From contig NC_067121.1 in the NCBI RefSeq assembly GCF_021347895.1, positions 28,445,974 through 28,509,973 on the forward strand: a DNA stretch of 64,000 nucleotides, in the 5' to 3' direction. Made by a program: the position numbers and the translations under genes. Source of the DNA: Acanthochromis polyacanthus. Lineage: Eukaryota > Chordata > Actinopteri > Pomacentridae. This document shows, one piece after another, positions 35,201-50,200 of this stretch (its first letter is position 1; each line of letters begins with the position of its first letter). The notes beneath the pieces were generated by a model. It was not told where the DNA came from. It worked only from the letters and a program-made list of their open reading frames with translations, and searched no databases.

Positions 35201-38200
35201 TCAAGGAAACAAAAAGTCATAACTTATAAAAATCAAATGATATTAACTTTCTGTGCTGTAATATCAATATTTTGTATAAGTAATAAATATCCCATTAATG
35301 GGTGAGTCTGAGTTCAAAGCAGAGCATCACACTTTGAAAAACTGTTTAGTAATATATGCACAAACAAAAATGCACTGCAGGACATAAAAGGACTCACACA
35401 CAGTTCCAGCTTTTGCATGTGACTCAAAGATCACCACGCTTGCCAGTTCCCTCTTCACCTGCAAAATACAGTTTCAAAACTCAGGTCATCGTGGATTTAG
35501 CTGCACTGCAGAAAAATGCGAGAGAACAACAAAATGCAGAGTTAAGGGATTATTAAAGTAACCAAGCAGTCCTTGCAATCTTTGCCTCTGTACTGTCATT
35601 TATAGCATAAAAAAACAGGATAAACTTTAAACAACATTTCTGGATTTTGTGAATAACTTTTACATTCATTTATTTAAATTTTAACACTGAACTAAAACAC
35701 TGAATAAAAGCACATGGAGACATTTAGTTTGCTTTAATTTATATGTTTAAAGTCCCATTTTCAGAACGACTGTGGAGGTCGCTGGGACAAAAAAGTTGTT
35801 AAAAAGCTACAAAGCTTAATTTGTCAGCCTAATGAATCTGTCAAATTCCTGGTATGTAATATGCAATGCAGTAATAATGGGATTGTATCTAATATTTGCA
35901 AATGTAGTTGATATTTGAGGAGGAACACGTGAGCTGAAACAAAAACACAGTTGAGGCAGCACAGACCCAAGTACTCCTCTATATAGTGACTTCTTGACAG
36001 AACTTTGTCCCAAACCACTGGTAAGAGAAAAGCTGCACCAACTAACTCCCCCTTTAGTGTGGAAATATGGAATAATAATAATGACTGGAAACATGTGAAA
36101 AGACTAGACAATACTGGACCAAATTTGGGAGGTAGACTCATAAACTGTTTGATGTGTTCAGGATTTTCTGAGTGGGACTTAAATTATGGCTCAATGGCTT
36201 TGCATGACCCCTCCCCCTAACACGATAATATTACGCAAAAAGAGCACGTCTGCATCAGTGGTTCATCTACTTCATCGTGATGCCGACTGCAGCCTACAGT
36301 TTACCAGCTTCTTCTGCAACTGCATCTTCCCTAAAGGCCAGAATTAGCAGAACAACTCGGTGTAATTATTGAAAATTCCAAAGAATGTTCAGATGAAGAA
36401 GCAGTGGCTTGATTTTGTAAACAGTCACACTGACGGTGACCATTTTACGTTGGGTATGTTTTACGGATAATCTGCTACTGGTGAATGGGATCAAACTGAC
36501 TGTCTCCATACTTGGCTTTCATCATTCTCTCCCACCAATGAGTGTAAAATGCCTTGTGCTCAGTGTATTATAGCAGATAAGTTCATCCACAGCTACACAG
36601 TGACAAAAATATTCCACTTTTTTGTGATTTCACGTCAAGCCTGTTTGATTAGGTTAAAACAAAGACAGGTCTGTGCACAATTAGCGTGGTTCATTTAGGC
36701 TCAGAGCAGAGTATATTGCTTATTTTTTAATATATTTGCCAATTTTTTAATCATTCAATTTTAGCTGACTGGTTATTAACAGGTTTCTGTGGTTTGACAA
36801 ACTGATAGCACATTTTTTTAAAAGTTTTACACAGACTGTAGACTGCACAAAGTGGTTCTGATGTACTAGCAGCCTTCCTAAGAACCTGCACTGTCCCTTT
36901 AAAACAGAAGTGGAGCGGCTGACTCACAGTGTTGGAGAGGTGAGCTAAGGCCTTGATGTGAAGCAGCTCATCATAGATGATCTCTAGGTCATCCCCTGTC
37001 CTCTGACCAGGCCTACAGACACGCAGAGGTTAGTCAGAATAAACTCACCATGAAGATTTCATGCATGCACTTCACCTCCTATCACGCATAAGTAAAATTA
37101 GATTTGACACATTCTAATATTAAAATAATATATTTTCAAATTTGTTACAACAGATGATTTCCTATTATTTTGCATGCTAATAATGTCTATTAGAAATGTT
37201 GGATTTGGATTACATTTGGTTGAATTAGCAGAGTCTCCATCATAACTGAAATCCAATTTTTAAAAAAAATCACTGTAGCAGAAGAGTAAATTATGCATGA
37301 AAAACAACAGCAAATGGTTAAATTAGCTCTCTGGGCTTTAGTCAAGAAACATATTAATCAAAAAACATGTTGACGTAATGTAGTTAAGGCATTAAATGTC
37401 TAAATAGTAGGCAATAGCTCTTTTACTATAATATACTAGTGGATTGCATTAACACTGTAATGTAAGTACAGTAATGTACTATGATTGACTGTTACTGACG
37501 ACTTCCTGAGGATCATGCGCAGCAGTGCGTCAGGGCCAATCTGAGCGAGGAAGAGGATAGTCTCTGGCAGCTCTTCCTCACTCTCCCTCTTCTCTTCCTC
37601 ACTAGGTAACGGTGTGTCCTCCTCCTCATCATCAAGAAAACGGTAGAACAGGTATTTATCCTGGAAACCCAGCTCCTGGTCCACTGAAGAGCAGAAAAAC
37701 AGTCAAAACACACATATACCCAATTAAATGCACACAGTGTACGTGCCTGCTGATGCTGCTTTAATATGACAGAACATCATTTCAGACCTTTTTTGAAGTG
37801 AATGACCTAAGAGAATGAGATCAATCGATATTTTATGTTCAAGCCTAATAAACATGTAATTAAATCTTACTTTGATATTCATACAATCACTCTGATTGAT
37901 GTTCAGGTTCAAAGCTCACAGTCTAACTCAAAAGTCAAACAGTGGCACTTTCCTTTCAGCCTGAAACCAATTTTCAATTCATACTTTCAAAAACACTTCG
38001 TTACCCTGAACAATGCATGAAGTAAAACAAGGATAATGTGAAGAACTAAACCTCCTGCCTTCTTTAGCTGCTTTGCAACAGAGGTTTGGGAAGTGACTGC
38101 AGGACTTCATAATGTATGGCATGTATGTTAACTGCACAGACGATGACAAAAAAAGTTTTCTTCACCGTGATTAAGCACTCCTTCTTCTAGCAGGGCCTGC

Positions 38201-41200
38201 CACATCCCAACAGCATGGGACCGTGTGAGCACACAGGCGCTCTGCAGCACCAACCAGTCCACCAGCTCTGTGCCTACACAGCATTGTCTGCAACACATAT
38301 GTAAACACATTGTTCAAATAAATGCAGAGAAATGAGAAAAAAAAGTCTGAACACTGAACGCACAGATAATTTCCCTAAGCCCCATGCATGCTAATAATTT
38401 TGGACAAATACACACAACTGGAACAGACTCACATACCTGTAAGTCTTGAGGTGATACTTCCTATCTCGAATCATGTGCGGTGCTCTGGATAGGATGGCAT
38501 TGCGGAGAACCTTTCCCGCTCTCTGCAGCTTCTCTGAGGGAATCTACGACACAGAGGAACACCAAGAACTCTCATTTCTTGTAAAACAGCAGGAAAAAGT
38601 TGCACTTAAATCATTTTGATCATTGACCTAAAATTTGTTAATTCTGTGTGAGGTAACTGAGTTTGTGCACAGCAGATTGTAAGTTAGGCGAGTGACTGCA
38701 TACACCACTTGTATCAGTAATACTGCATCAAAACACACAGTACATACAAGCAGATACAACCTTTACAGAGCACACCTGCATCTTAGACAGAGAGGAAAAT
38801 GACAGATGTGTATACACATACAGCTGCTGTTGAAAACAACAAAGTAAGGCATGTTAATTGGGCAGATGGGATCTTTCTTCTATGTGCATGCATTAGCCAA
38901 CATTAGCATAACTACAGAGCATCACAGCTGTGAGTCATCACTAGTCTCTGCTCTGAAAACGCACACACCTCCAAAATCCATTCGGGCACTTTGCTTCATT
39001 CACAAACATGAACGTATGCACTGTACAAAAACAGCTTATGACACAGTGGATGCGTTTACCGTGCCTTCTCTATGCTGTAAAGAAGCAAGAACCACTCAGT
39101 CTCAACAATAAACCACAGCATTTATTCAAACATTAAAATACTGAGCGGCTATCTGCATCCAACATACGAGACTAAAATATTACATAATGCTTTTCTGCCT
39201 AAACACCTACAGATATTGTGGCACAAGCAGAGAGGCAAACCGAAATATAAATTAAGGCTGTGTGGTGCAGTGATTTGGTTTGATCCTTTATTTCAATTCC
39301 TAAACAATTACAAGGCTGTGATCTGAAGGAAGCATTTACCTTGCTGTGCGATTTGTTTGCAGAGTCTGAGTTCATATTGTCTTTGTCTGTGAGTCCTGAG
39401 GAGAGAAACTGTCATCAGGCTAGTTCATTCATCAATTTTCATTGAATGTAGATACTTCTCACTCCCAAAGCATTGAAACAAAACCTGTCGCACTTGAAAA
39501 AGAGGCAGGAGTATTTTATAATACAGACAAAAATGCTATAAAGGTGCTCCTGCTGTTTGCGCCATTATACAGAACGTTTCTCTGCTTGCGTATTTTTGAC
39601 ATCTGCTACACAATTCCACGTTACTGTTTGTTTTTACAACGGAACAGGTCCATTAATTAGTCATATCAGAAACATTCAAAGCGTGTTTTCCTTTCCCAGG
39701 AGAGCATTTGTGTGTCTACTCACTGTCATTGTTGGATCCACTCTCCATGGCTCCATAAGGAGGGGCCAACAGTCCAGCCAGGCTCTGACGATACTTCTAC
39801 AAGACAGCGCACATAAGTACACATCAGTTTCGAAAACATTCGCACCTCAGCCACTGCTGTGATGTATCATTTATAAAGCATCATCATGTTTTATACATCA
39901 AAACCCATTACTGCTGTTGGTGTCTTTCCCTGAGGCACACAATGTTACTTGCACACAGAAGCGCAAGTGCCCCTCAAAACAAAGCCTTTTGTACAACCGA
40001 GATCATTTACATGCAGAACAACTAACATTATATAATACACACACGCACGCACGCACACACACACACACACACACACACAGCAGCAGCATTCACATGGGGG
40101 TTAAGCTGCTAAATGTGTGCAGATGCTGTTCTTACAGCTGTTAAGAGCAATAAACTGTGATTGCACGTTTAAAGCAGAGACACTGAAACACACACAGCAA
40201 GTCATTTTCAGCCTGAATGTGTCACCGCTCTTCTGCAAGGTTATTATCAAGCAGCCCATGCCTTCTGAGGACTGCCAGGAACTCGCACACTGACAGAGAG
40301 AGGAACAGAGAGAGCATCTGTTTGACCTAAAGACACAAACGCTCTCCTATCCATGTTTTCCTTGCACACACACACAACCAAGAAGATAAACAAGCAGCTA
40401 CATCTCAATATTAAAGCCAAACAGCAGAAAACAGTTCCAGGGAGTTGCGGTTACATTTTGTGAAAAGACAACAGAAACAAAAATAAGCAAATATTACAAT
40501 GAAACAGTGTCTCGCCCACAACAGACTACGCACAGGTACAGTCAAGGAGTCAGACTCACCTGAGGTAACACACTCGGCTGCCTAATGCTGGAGGTAGTGA
40601 AACCCCATAGAGCTGCCCTCTGCTCCTTTACAACTCACACACACACACACACGCCACCGGATAGCATCCTGCTTAAAACAAGCTGCTCGCTTCCTTTCCT
40701 TTCTCCCTTCCAGTCACACAGTCACCCCAGTGTCTGTCTCAGTCTCTCGCTTGCCCTCTCTCGCTGCGATCAAGCCAAGAACCAAACCACTTTCTCTCAC
40801 AGGTTACCACGGTGATCTGAGTCCCTGTATTACTGAGCTACTCCAGTGGAGGAGGAGGAGGGATGAATGTCGGTGAGGATGGAGGGCAGGAGGAAAGGAG
40901 GAAGGAGGCTGGTAAAAGAGACACGGCCAGTAGAGGACAGAGGAAGTGGGCATGAGAAACATAAAGCAGGTGAAAAGGGGTTAAAAAAATTAGAGGAAAG
41001 ATAAAGTAAGAAATGCTCACAATACCAGGCAGCCACTGTCCAGGACAAACAATCATCTGCAGTAACTGTTAAATATGTTGCATGATTTCAAATACAGGGC
41101 ATTTTGCATTTGCACTCTTTTCATTCATCTCACTTGCACTTGGTGCTAGAATTATGGATATTCCTTTCTTTCATCCTTTGATCAAACACATGACTGTATT

Positions 41201-44200
41201 CATCCCCTGGCTTTCTAGTCGTCGCCCCACACAAGCACATGCGCACACTGACACGCTCATAACACACAAAGATCCTTTTACTACGAGCTTCAAAATAGGA
41301 CAACCTCGGGCTACGTTTTCTGCTTTATGTCCACAGTCCCAAAATAGACAGCAGAGAAGGAGAAGAGTGCACTTAGTTGATAAACAAATGCACAACAACC
41401 CCAATTATAGACAGCACACATGCTTTAATAAGCAATTATCATCTTATCTTGGTCTTACATGCTCCTGTGGCATAAAACAGAAATGTCACGTTTCCACAAA
41501 TCTAATTTCTTCTTCTCCAGTGATAATACTGAGGAGGTCTTTTTTCCATGAATGGCAACAGCGTGATAGATGTGTGTTTTATACAAATACTGAAAACAGG
41601 AAAGCTGTCAAAACACCCCTTGTTCTTAGAGAAGATTTGTGTATATACAAAGGGGTCTAATCCACGTATAAAGGGGAAACAATTTAGCTAAAGAGATGCT
41701 AAGCGCAGCACGAGTCAGTCAATATTTGGAACACAACACACTCATGCTATTTTTAAAGGATAATTTGTGATTCATACTAGCTTTTAGGCTGCAGTAGTGT
41801 CCTTGAGCAAGACGCTGTCGCCTCAAAGTGAACAAGGACAAGCAAAGAGACAGCTCCCTCACAATAACAAGCATGAAAACCATAATTTATATAAAGACAA
41901 AATGTAAAATATCTTATGTCAATAAAAACTGGAGATTTTTGGATTTGACCGACTGAAAAGCACAGGTCCTTAGAACACACTACCCTGGGTGCTGACTGTG
42001 AAGCTACAGAGAACAGACCCACTGCTCTGCCAGGACTTCCTCTCAGAGTTGGACCCAGTGAATAGAGGCAGCAGCGTCAACAAGGAGGCCCACAGAGAGG
42101 CAGCTACTACAATGCCAGCTCTCAAAGGCGAGGCCAGTGCCCAGGCTGAAGCCATGTTAGCGTTGATTCCACTAGTTTGTGAGACAGTCAGTATGACTAT
42201 GACCCTTTACGTTTCAGTGGCAGTGCAGTCATTCAGCTGATTCAAGCTACATCTGCAATATACCATATCAGACCTTACCGTTTGTACAACTTCCTGTGCA
42301 TGACCTTTTCATGTTTAACCCTTTGCATGCCAAAACCCATCAGCAGGTTGGAAAGGTCTGTTATTCTATAAAAAAATGGTAATAGATGACAGTATTTATC
42401 AGAGCCAAAAACTCTAAAAACTTTAACTTTCCATTGACTATTCATCCACGATGTGCCGTTCACTCAAAAATTATATCATTCTACATGCTTCATTTCAAAT
42501 ATCACTAAAAATAAACTGTCTACACTAAACAGATTCTGTAAAAAACAAAAAATACTGTGCTCCTCTGCACAACTGGAAGGCCATTAGTGGCACAGAAGTG
42601 ACCACAGATGTGTCACAAAAATTCAGGCATATTTAGCTGACCTGGCCTGATCTACGGGTTTTCTGTACACAGAGTCAATAGGAGGCAAGTATGAAAGCAA
42701 ATTAAAGAGGTAAAGGGTATTATATCTCCAGCATGTCAAGCCACCATTTTTTTTAACCAGCACTGGTAACAGAAGTGCACACAAAAATGTTCAACATGTT
42801 GATTCCAGATTTTTCATTTTGTAAAATGAAAATCAAAGAAATGTCTTTTAGATTTTTTTTTGATTTGATATTAAATATTTGTCACACAGCTCAAAAACAT
42901 CTTCGAGTTTCTTCTTTGAGTTCTCGCTACTTCTAGCCATTGTTTTTAAAGTTTCAGAAGAGGCACATGATTTTATAATGCAGTGAAAATGAGTCTGCAG
43001 AGAGTAAAAATGTGACAGGAGCAAAAAACTTCAGAAACTGTTCCGATGTTCAGAGAGTGAATCTGAAAAGGACAGATAACCCATAACTTCAGTTTTGGTG
43101 ATTGAAAGCGTGTTGTAACACAGTTGCATTTACATATTTAAATAGCTCATTATTTAGTCATACGGACACACTGATCATCATATTCCTAGTTGAGAAAAAT
43201 GGAAATCAGTTGGGCCATGTCCTTTGAAAATGTATTTTGTAAATGTGTTCCAATTTCATTGAAACATTTCCCCTCAAGCTTTTGACTCCCTCACTGAAGT
43301 AATGTGATGCTTCTTCTGAGATGGAAAACCACATTTATTATATGAAAACAGATCGTAATTGTCATATTAAAACTTTGAAGAGATTTATGGTTTGCTGATA
43401 CTCTATATCTGAATAGACCATTTTCACTCAGCGTAGATAGAAACCTATCTATCCTGTCTAAATATATGATGTGACAGACAAGTTTTTACCTTTAACTTAT
43501 CATTATGAACTAAATTATGCAAAAGACAATGACACCATTAGCGATTAGATTTTTTTCCCTGTAAGCCTTGCTTTCGTTATGCAATTCTGTCTGGCACCAG
43601 GTACAAACGAAGGCTCGATTTACGGTAAAAGCAAAGTGCATTTGCAATTGCACAAGCAGAACATGCGGAGGATAGTGCTTTTATTTTCCCCAGTAGCTAT
43701 CAGTAGCTTTCCCCAGGTAGCTGAAATGGCAAACTGTGAAGCAATCAGAGTAACTGTGGAAATTCTACCAAACAAAAAAAAAAGAGCCCTGTTGTCGGAG
43801 GAAGCAAAATAGAAATCGAAGAGAGAGTGATTGAAATGGAGGCCAAACAAGAGTGAATGTCAGACTGGCATTCACTGGCTGGAGAGAGCTCCTTGACATG
43901 GGAGATGTCAAAATCAACTTTCAGGGAGCATGATTTTTAAAGAACAAAAACTTCCTATGTATTAACACCAGCAAGGTTTTACTCTGCTTTTATCACAGCA
44001 TTGAGATCAAGATTTCTATTGCAAAGTGGGACTCTTATCCCAGAATGATCAGCCTTCTTCCTACGGTCCAAAGCAATAAATAAATAAATGTAAAATATCA
44101 AATTTAGTTATTGGTAGCAAATATTAAGATTTGCAAATTATTTTTGAAAGCTTCAGTTCAAGATAAAATGTTTAGGACATTTAAAACATGCTGGATCTTT

Positions 44201-47200
44201 ACCACATAGGGCACCGTCCAAATGATAACTAATGTATATTGCAATGTAAGAATGAGAATTTTAAATATTATTTTAAGCAGTATAGGAGATAGAACAATTA
44301 TCACAAAAAAGTAATAATGATTAATCAGTAAAATAGTTCCAATAAGACAATGCAAACACCTTTCTTGAAACAATCTCAGAAATTTAAACTGCTAGGAAGA
44401 AACAGTAGTAAGAGATAAACCTAGTGTCAGACACGCTGCATATTGTAATCTTAAATTGCAGCCTTTGTTATTCGCACTGATTCAAATTGTGACTTTCATT
44501 TGAAACCAATTCCTTGTTTAGCCCTATTCGTTACTCTTGTAGGCCATAGCCATGTTCAGTGTGTTGTTCATCTCTGAGAGCAGCAGCAGCGACACCACTT
44601 GAGAACACTGGGGTGTTGGTTACCACTTTGAAAAGGGCAATTTATTAATAGTTTTAACTAAGACAACTCACATATTTCAACCTATACATTAAAGAAATGT
44701 GATATTCAAGTAGATTGAGCAATGCATTTCAAAATGCCTTAATGACATTTAAAGAGATCACCTTAGGGTGTTTGCTGACCTTTCCATCACTGCAATACAA
44801 TAAATAATTTTGTTGTCAATCTGTAGGTATCTGAGCCTGAGAACAAACCAAGACACTTCAGACTAATATTTTAAAGCAATGTACATTTGAATCAAACAAT
44901 AAAAAAGTAGCTAAGGAGTCATTTCTGCTACGTTTAGATGTTTCCAACTCACTATCTGCAGTGATCATACTGCACATTTGTACCACTTGGTCCATCATCT
45001 CTTGTTTTGCATTAAGTCGCAGCATGCTGCAAAAACAACACACACCAGTTATTACACAGAAGCATACACAGCAATGCATGGCACAAATACACTCCTCACT
45101 CCCTCTCCCTGTACTTTAAATAGCTTTTTGTTGAGTCACCTGAGGCGTGTATCCAATAGGTGGAACAAAAGGCATCATTATGGTGGACAGCCCCCTCGTG
45201 GCTAAAAGAACAACTACAATGGGAGGCTGCTTAAAATATTGCAGTCTCCAAAGAAAACCTCTTTCCACATGCGGAGTTCATGCTGAATCATGAAGTTCCA
45301 CCTCACACTCAAAATTTTATGCCCTTTTTCGATGTTTTCACATATATTTTTTTTACTCTCACCTCCCAGAGGCTCTTAAACTCTCTCTGCTCGATCCGGA
45401 GCAGCTCGCTGGTCTCTCTGCTGACAATGGTAGCGTGGCGAGGTGTGTTATCCAGGATGGACTCCCCGAAGGCCGTCCCAATCCCCAAAGTGCAGATCGT
45501 GACGGCATCCTGCACAGAGGCATGACAAATCTGTTTGAACCGCTGCTATAACACAGGAGCAGTTATAATAACGGTTTTCTAGCAACAAAACCACTCGCTA
45601 CATAGTGAGACGATACAGTAGTAGCTATAGGCAATATGTCAAAGATTTCCTTCATGACCTTGTACAGACATGGAGAGCAGATGGATTAATGTGTGGTAAT
45701 TAATGGAAAAAAATTCAAATATGAGGTACTGGTGAACGGTGTCTCCAGCAAAAGAGATATCACTGGGTGCTGGGTATGGCTGTACAGGCTAGAGGCAAGG
45801 AAACACACACAAACCAATACTATCCAGTGATTTAAAAAAATATTCTGCATGTTATGGAAACCTTTTCAGCTGTCCAAACTGACATTTCAAATATAGCCAC
45901 AGAAACTAGGCCACCAACGGCACTTTAGGGCTACATACATGAAAAGGACATTTCACAATGGAGGAGCTTCTTATCTCCGTCTCTCACTGGGAACAAATCC
46001 TCTCCCTCTCTTCTCCCACATGTCATTCGTCTCCTTTATATGTACAGTACAGCCCTATTTTCACACTCTCGCGTAAACGGTGTAAAGTGTAGCACAATTC
46101 TCAGCGGGCCTGTTTTCTGTGCTGTGGTAGCTTTGCTCTGGCATATTTAAGTAGGGAGACATGAGCTAATGTACCAGAACAATGTCAGCATTGAGTAGAG
46201 CAGTACAAGCTCTCTAACATGAGGAGCACTTGTAGAGCAGCCCGGATGTTGACAGAGGAGGTTATAATAGAAATAGCACAAGCGGAAGTAGGAATACATC
46301 AACCATAAAATATTACATCTCTACAAAGTAGAAAAGGTAATTAGAGAATTCAGCAGTGCTCATGATTCAGGATTCATTATTCATTTGGGAGATCAGGTGA
46401 AATGTGTGTGAGACAGCAGCACGAAGCAAGGTAATATGTCAGTATGTAGCTTCTAATGTAATTTGAATTTGATGATATGAATGTTACCTGGTGGTTGGCG
46501 GTTTCTGACACTTTGACATCGAGGGAGCCAGACAGGACAGCATACCAACTGGTGCCTATGTCACCCTGCCGAAACACTGCATACAGGAAAATACATTAAA
46601 CAGTATTGAAAGCTGATGGGAAAATAGCATTTCACTGTGGACAAACAACAGGTTAATACATTCATCAAAATATACACTCCCAATACTTAATATATCCCAA
46701 TCCCTGTTATTTAGAAGAAGGATTTGTGAAAACGGACACTTGAGATTTGTCAGCTTGAGGAAATACTTGTATTGTTTTGTATTTAGCTGTATTTTTAGTT
46801 ACATTTCTACACACAATTCAATAAAGAGAAGACATTTTTTCAAATCTTTCTTGCCATGATACTGATCCAGAAAGTCCTAAATTCTGCATTTTTCTCTGTT
46901 AAGTATGACTTAAATTATGCTCTTATGCAGTTATGTGACATTTTGTACAAGACAGTGCTCTTATGATGTGACATTGTGAATTTCATTATGAATTAAATTT
47001 TTGTAAAAAAAAAAAATGATATCCTTAATTGAAAAGAGAACAAATGTCCACTTCTAGTACAAATTAAATTCATTTAAAAGTCAAAGGCTCATTGCGGATG
47101 TCTAGTGTCTATGCAGTTTCTTAAACCTTAATCTCTCTAACTGAGGCACCACCACACTCCTCTGATAAATTTTATGATGCTATATTCTGTCATTTCAATT

Positions 47201-50200
47201 TTCTATGATTTTGTTAACCAATTTATTCCTAATGATATTCATATCATGGTTTCCTGTTTTAAATAGTGTTTTGGGTTGCTGGGGACCCCAGTCGAAAGCA
47301 CCCAATGGAACCATTTACCCATTTCTTGTTTGTCATGGATCCTTATGTAAAGCACTGGGTACTATTGGTGACATAAATAATAATGTTTAGTGAAGAAATA
47401 ACATCACATTTTGCTATGATGGTTGTTTCTTTTAGTGGCTTACTGAGGTTGTCAGGGATCTCAGTCCGTAGTGCTTTGATGCTACAGAAAAAAAATGTTG
47501 GAAAGGTAAGGTTCCTCACCGGGCTGATCAAAAAAAAAAAAAAAGTCATTTATCAAGCCACAGTTTTTCAGATGTCAGGATTTGCAGCTATATTATATTC
47601 CACGAGCACAAAACTGACAAAATATCAATACTGCAATAATCTCTTTGGAGCTATACAAAGTTGTTTTTCCAGATGAGTGAACCAATATGCTAAGCTCGAT
47701 ATCCTACAAATGTGCTAAAAATAAGGTTTGCATGATTTATGTGGAGAGCTATACACAAGTAATTTAAAATAACAGTATTTTTTAATCTGATGCATCACTC
47801 TTCAAACACTCTTAAGCTATCTTCTGCAGCACAAGTGTCATAATAGCACATGGTGTATTGCATAATGATTTTTACTATGCTTACAGCCAGTCAGAATCTA
47901 CTAGTGTCAGAAGCATATATTACCCTACAAAAGAACACATGATTTTATAATCCGACAGTATTGTATGTCTGTGTGTGCACGTGTACGTACATGTGATGCC
48001 TTTCTCCAGGCATTCATAGAAGGCACAGGCACAGATCTGTAGTAAGAGAGGAGGTGGGAACCTCTGGAAGGCTTTGACCTCTCTCAGCCTGGTCAGAATG
48101 ATGTCCACGTCCTCTCCAGAGCGTTCCGCAGGCCTGTGCAGAGGAGAACCACAATTAAATCCAGCATCAGGTGTTAAAGACGGACAAGAAGATTTACTGC
48201 ATGGTGTAACTTGTTCATTTTGACGGATTATATTTCTCATACAAGCCTATTTCTGCCTGAAGAGCAGGAAATCAATCAAAACCTACAGTATGCTTTGATG
48301 AATGGTAACAGTAAATAGCTGCAATTAGCAGTCAGTGGACTAAAATGTGAGAAATCTGCAGTATTGTCCTTAAAGTAAAAAGACAGCTCTATTGTTGTAG
48401 TGTTATCTATGCAATTAGTGTGTGCAAGTGTGTGTTTTAATACGTGTGTGTGTGAGCACGCTGGCGTCATTGTTCTGCCTGGTGTTTTAGCGATAACAGT
48501 GCAGAGTTACAGGCGCTATTTCTCTTGGCTCCGGCCCCCCACAGGGCGTTGATGTAAGATCTCATTTGTATTGCCGCTATTTCTAATACGCTTAAATTGG
48601 AGTGCACACATCTGTAAATCATTGTTGGACATCTAGGCGAGAACACACAGAAGTTTGATCCGAGAGCTTAAACACTCTGCTCTGCAAAGCGGTGGTGAAA
48701 AACTACAGAGCCAAAACGTCTCAAAGACACGCTGCAGTTAGCACCATTCATTCATTTATTTCTTCTCTTTGCTCCTGACTCATCCTCACACGTGTGTGCG
48801 TGCATGCATGTTGATACAGAATAGCTAATGCACTGCTCCGTTCTTCACAGATGAGAGGCTGTCTATCCCCTCCCCTCCTTTAGCTCCCTTCTTCCCTCAC
48901 TCTCCTCTTTGTATGCCTCCTCTAAACATTTCTATAATCTCAATCTATTTTTCTCCCCTCCTCTCTCAAGACGTGCGTTTCCCTCAGAGTATGATAGGCA
49001 AGATGAAAAGGGAAAAAAATGACCTTGTTCTTCTTTAGGCAACCCATTTTCTCCTCTCCATTACTGGCACAGATTCCATCCATCCATGAAGTCCCACCAT
49101 TTAGACTACCCCCTTTATTTCTGCTTTGCAAGCTCAAAGGCAGCACATGTACATACAGTAATAAACACCAATACATTTGTGTCCCTAAGCAGTGGATTGT
49201 TTCAGAACCTGGGACAATTCTTCCTGATAAACACAGACTGTGGCTCAAGGGCTGCACAACACATCTTCCAGTCTCAACATCTGCCACAAGCTCTGGGCGA
49301 TTTCTCTGTCTGTTTTTCCTTTTTGTTGCCTCTGACTCATCCTCCCATCATCCACCTACTGTCTGTGTATTAGCCCTTGGTGCTCCAATAGAGCATCATA
49401 TCCTAGTGTAGTCTGGGTTAATGGTTTCGACAGGTGCACCTCCCACACACTACAATAAGGAGAGACAGTGAGGTTAACTCTGCAGGGTTGAATGGTTAAT
49501 ACCAGCATCACCCTTCACCTACTCGTCTGCAGTCAAACTGTTAAGATCTGTCAGGTATAATCCCACGTTTAAATCCTCACACTTTCTTGTTTCCCCCACT
49601 GTGCTGTGTTTGCTCGCTCTCTGCCCGTCCAGAGGAATCTTCTTCCTCCGTTAGCGTGAGGCGAATGTGACCTGAGAGTTGTTCACCTTGTATCACTCAA
49701 CCTCTGTCTCTCTTTTCTCTCTTCCTTGACTTCTCCTCCACTGTTCATGTCAGCAGAGATCTCAGCTTTCAACCACAAATTATGGCAAAACACACACACA
49801 CACACGATTTACAAATCAACCAGCATGACACACTGAAGAGAAAATCGAGAGACAGCAGAAGGTTCTGCAGACTGTTTGAGTAAACATCCATCTGGGGAAG
49901 AAAAAAAAACACTGTTTCAAGACAAATAAATCATAGGTTGATGTTAAACAGCCAATCAAAATGTCAGACAGCATCAACAGATTATTTTAGCCACCAGATG
50001 AATAGGTTACTGTAACAGAGACTCTTCAACTGCATGTATGAAGCACTCCTGACACCCAGCTACATCACTGCTAACAATGTGAGATCCTGTCAAAAACAAT
50101 GAATATTCATCAGCATAAACATGGCTTAGTTTACAATATACCCACCTAATTTACAAATTCAGTGTGGAAATGACTCATCAAGCTTTGAAATATTTGCAAA

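Larger units (their letters stand above)
39797..45362. other. rapgef4: Long rapgef4 intron 4 (5.6 kb)
   Basis: It separates the CNB1-encoding exons from the rest of the gene. It holds a CA microsatellite (40037-40079), a candidate internal first exon (40560-40850), a family-2 MITE (42319-43057) and a candidate cassette exon (44953-45026). Open frames elsewhere in it have no family resemblance. Confidence 0.6.

Noticed and set aside
49019..49411. Plus-strand ORFs of 95-130 codons in rapgef4 intron 1
   Set aside because: No family resemblance or splice context; composition like surrounding intron.
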